Made by a program: the position numbers and the translations under genes. A model generated the notes under the pieces. That model was not told the DNA's origin. It worked only from the letters and a program-made list of their open reading frames with translations, and ran no database searches. From Flavobacteriaceae bacterium R38 (lineage in GTDB: Bacteria; Bacteroidota; Bacteroidia; Flavobacteriales; Flavobacteriaceae), in contig WXYP01000007.1 of assembly GCA_009901575.1 (NCBI GenBank), forward strand, positions 1 through 64,000: a stretch of 64,000 nt of DNA, written 5' to 3'. This document shows positions 62,686 to 64,000 of the stretch, piece after piece. Position 1 is the stretch's first letter. Every line of letters starts with the position of its first letter.

Positions 62686-63369
62686 ATGAGAAAAATAGCA
62701 ATCATAGGAGGAAGCAAAGGTATTGGGAATGCTATATTGAATGAATTATCAGAAACCCATCATGTTTTTAATATCAGCCGAACAGCTCCAGATATACCGT
62801 CATCTAATGTAACCCATCATTCATGTGATATTTTGACTGATAACTTGCCGGAAATTGAAGAACTGGATGGCCTGGTATATTGCCCGGGGAGTATTAACCT
62901 AAAACCAGTTTCCAGGTTACATCTGGATGATTTTCGTAACGATTTTGAAATTAATGTGGTAGGAGCTGTGAAAACGGTACAGAAATATTTACCACAATTA
63001 AAAAAAGGGACAAATCCTTCTATTGTGCTTTTTAGTACAGTGGCTTCTAAACTGGGAATGCCTTTTCATGCAAGTGTCGCTGCTTCAAAATCGGCTGTTG
63101 AAGGCCTGGTGAAATCATTAGGAGCAGAATTTGCACCAACCATACGCGTTAATGCCATTGCTCCGACAGTGACCGATACACAACTAGCCTCTAAATTATT
63201 AAGGAATGAAAAAATGATTGAAAATATGATCGAGCGTCATCCTTTAAAAAAGTTTTTAAATCCTGAAGAAGTAGCATCAACCGCTCAATTTTTACTATCG
63301 GATAAAGCAGCTTCATTTTCAGGACAGGTATTTGAAATGGATTGTGGGATTGTGTCTTTTAAGATATGA
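62686..63369 (+). CDS. SDR family oxidoreductase lacking the catalytic tyrosine
   Basis: 227 residues with a Rossmann fold. Cofactor motif GGSKGIG (8-14), 'VYCPGSINLKP' (NAG-type loop, here altered) and 'IRVNAIAPTVTDT' near 153-165 are normal. The YxxxK motif reads V131-A-A-S-K135, so the catalytic Tyr is replaced by Val while Lys stays; Ser is at 117. A subgroup of SDRs with this change is often found next to photolyase genes in marine bacteria (from memory). Reductase activity may be lost or altered. Confidence 0.88.
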   Translation: MRKIAIIGGSKGIGNAILNELSETHHVFNISRTAPDIPSSNVTHHSCDILTDNLPEIEELDGLVYCPGSINLKPVSRLHLDDFRNDFEINVVGAVKTVQKYLPQLKKGTNPSIVLFSTVASKLGMPFHASVAASKSAVEGLVKSLGAEFAPTIRVNAIAPTVTDTQLASKLLRNEKMIENMIERHPLKKFLNPEEVASTAQFLLSDKAASFSGQVFEMDCGIVSFKI

Positions 63370-63398
63370 CCGTTTAAAAATTGTAAAGAAAATTGTCA

Positions 63399-63818
63399 AT
63401 GACTGTTACAGTAATCAGATTGCTTGTTGATTTTGGATTATTGATTTTAATTTGGATGATTCAGTTAGTCGTGTATCCTGGCTTTTCATATTATTCCAGG
63501 AAATGGCTAATAATCTGGCATAGAAAATATACTGCTTTAATAGGTTATATTGTAGGTCCTTTAATGTTGGCTCAGTTAGGGTTTTATAGCTATCAACTTA
63601 TCAATTCAATAACGCTTTTACATGTAATAAGTTTATCAATGGTGGGTATTATTTGGTTAATTACTTTTTTGCAGTTTGTTCCTGCTCATAAAAACATTTC
63701 AAAAGGCAGAATACGAGGCAATATACTCAAGTCACTCGTATATAAAAACTGGTCACGAACAATTTTATGGACACTATTATTTATACTGAACTTTGCTAAT
63801 TTTTTAATGACGACATAG
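63399..63818 (+). CDS. Four-helix membrane protein, unknown function
   Basis: 139 residues from the ATG at 63399 (a TTG at 63393 is less likely). Hydrophobic segments at about 5-27, 45-68, 75-95 and 120-137, with a conserved-looking 'QLVVYPGFSYYSRKWLIIWH' after helix 1. It follows the SDR gene by 29 bp. No family I can name. In related genomes such a protein accompanies the SDR and photolyase genes, which fits the position here. Confidence 0.65.
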   Translation: MTVTVIRLLVDFGLLILIWMIQLVVYPGFSYYSRKWLIIWHRKYTALIGYIVGPLMLAQLGFYSYQLINSITLLHVISLSMVGIIWLITFLQFVPAHKNISKGRIRGNILKSLVYKNWSRTILWTLLFILNFANFLMTT

Positions 63819-63827
63819 CTAAGAGTT

Positions 63828-64000
63828 TTATAGATCGTTTAGATATCGTTCACCATTATCAATGTGTTTATCTCTTTTCTCTTGCGGCATTTTATCGAAC
63901 ATACGGACAAGCATTCCTAATCTTGGATTTTTCAGAAAAAAAGAGCGATGCTTATCCATAAATCGCCAGAAAAGTCCGTCCCAGAATTCTTGCCATTCCC
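63828..64000 (-). CDS. Photolyase/cryptochrome-related protein, partial (C-terminus)
   Basis: The last 56 residues on the minus strand, running off the window: 'WDGLFWRFMDKHRSFFLKNP', then 'RLGMLVRMFDKMPQEKR' and a short tail to the TAA at 63828-63830. This matches the end of deoxyribodipyrimidine photolyase-related (cryptochrome/6-4 type FeS-BCP-like) proteins, with the characteristic 'KNPRxxMxxRxxDKM'. The rest lies beyond 64000. Converges with the membrane protein gene. Confidence 0.75.
   Translation of the reverse strand, partial: EWQEFWDGLFWRFMDKHRSFFLKNPRLGMLVRMFDKMPQEKRDKHIDNGERYLNDL

Noticed and set aside
1-64000. Insertion sequences, prophage, CRISPR arrays or a classical defence system
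   Set aside because: No transposase, integrase, phage structural, Cas, restriction or toxin-antitoxin protein was recognised in any frame I inspected.

Overview
The window comes from a low-GC member of the Bacteroidota, most likely a marine Flavobacteriaceae near Aquimarina or Kordia (genus is a guess). The reasons: Bacteroidota-only families (DUF4293, DUF3667, BT_3928/DoxX-type proteins, PorP/SprF, gliding-motility C-terminal domains), a Rho factor with a long polar insertion, putative -7 boxes of the form TAnnTTTG, few clear Shine-Dalgarno sites, and a membrane AraC regulator plus LytS/LytR regulators.

Positions 1-10.7 kb are mainly housekeeping: tRNA-Glu, rpsT, a cyclase-fold hydrolase, a MEST-like alpha/beta hydrolase, an esterase lipoprotein, rho, DUF4293, a nitronate monooxygenase, a YfcE-type phosphoesterase flanked by two different heptamer tandem arrays, truA and an ABC exporter. 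An isolated double-glycine peptide gene sits near 11 kb. Positions 11.4-20 kb form a conserved-looking core: DUF3667, cdaA (c-di-AMP synthase) and folP on the minus strand, then DUF1599, a DoxX/DUF6624 fusion, an oligopeptide-type permease, tpiA, a GNAT enzyme, prmA and clpS on the plus strand, several with stop-start overlaps.

Positions 20-30 kb hold a sodium symporter, a secreted HEIGH metalloprotease, a TSUP permease, a membrane AraC regulator, a two-lobed retropepsin-like protein, an S33 hydrolase lipoprotein and a LytS/LytR pair. Positions 30.4-45.9 kb are a type IX secretion locus: a 4194-residue surface protein (about 15 PKD/Ig-like repeats, 20 DUF11 repeats and a CHU_C sorting domain), its PorP/SprF partner and an OmpA-family protein. 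The adhesin gene carries a duplication about 1.15 kb long, 812 bp of which is identical in both copies.

At 46.4 kb a promoter-like box precedes three hairpins ending in an intrinsic terminator 14 bp before a dehydratase start codon, with a competing anti-terminator-like helix. This is the best candidate here for an undescribed regulatory RNA. It leads into a dehydratase, an ornithine-cyclodeaminase-like enzyme, an EF-hand/ClpP-fold lipoprotein and an aminotransferase. Positions 51-56 kb are a redox cluster whose MarR regulator has a palindromic operator over its own promoter. Positions 55.8-59.4 kb are mostly unknown genes, including a mini-protein with the COX1 HDTYFV motif. Positions 59.4-62.4 kb hold broken AraC-family fragments around a serine hydrolase gene. 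The right edge carries an SDR lacking the catalytic Tyr, a membrane protein and the C-terminal end of a photolyase-related gene, consistent with a light-response cluster.
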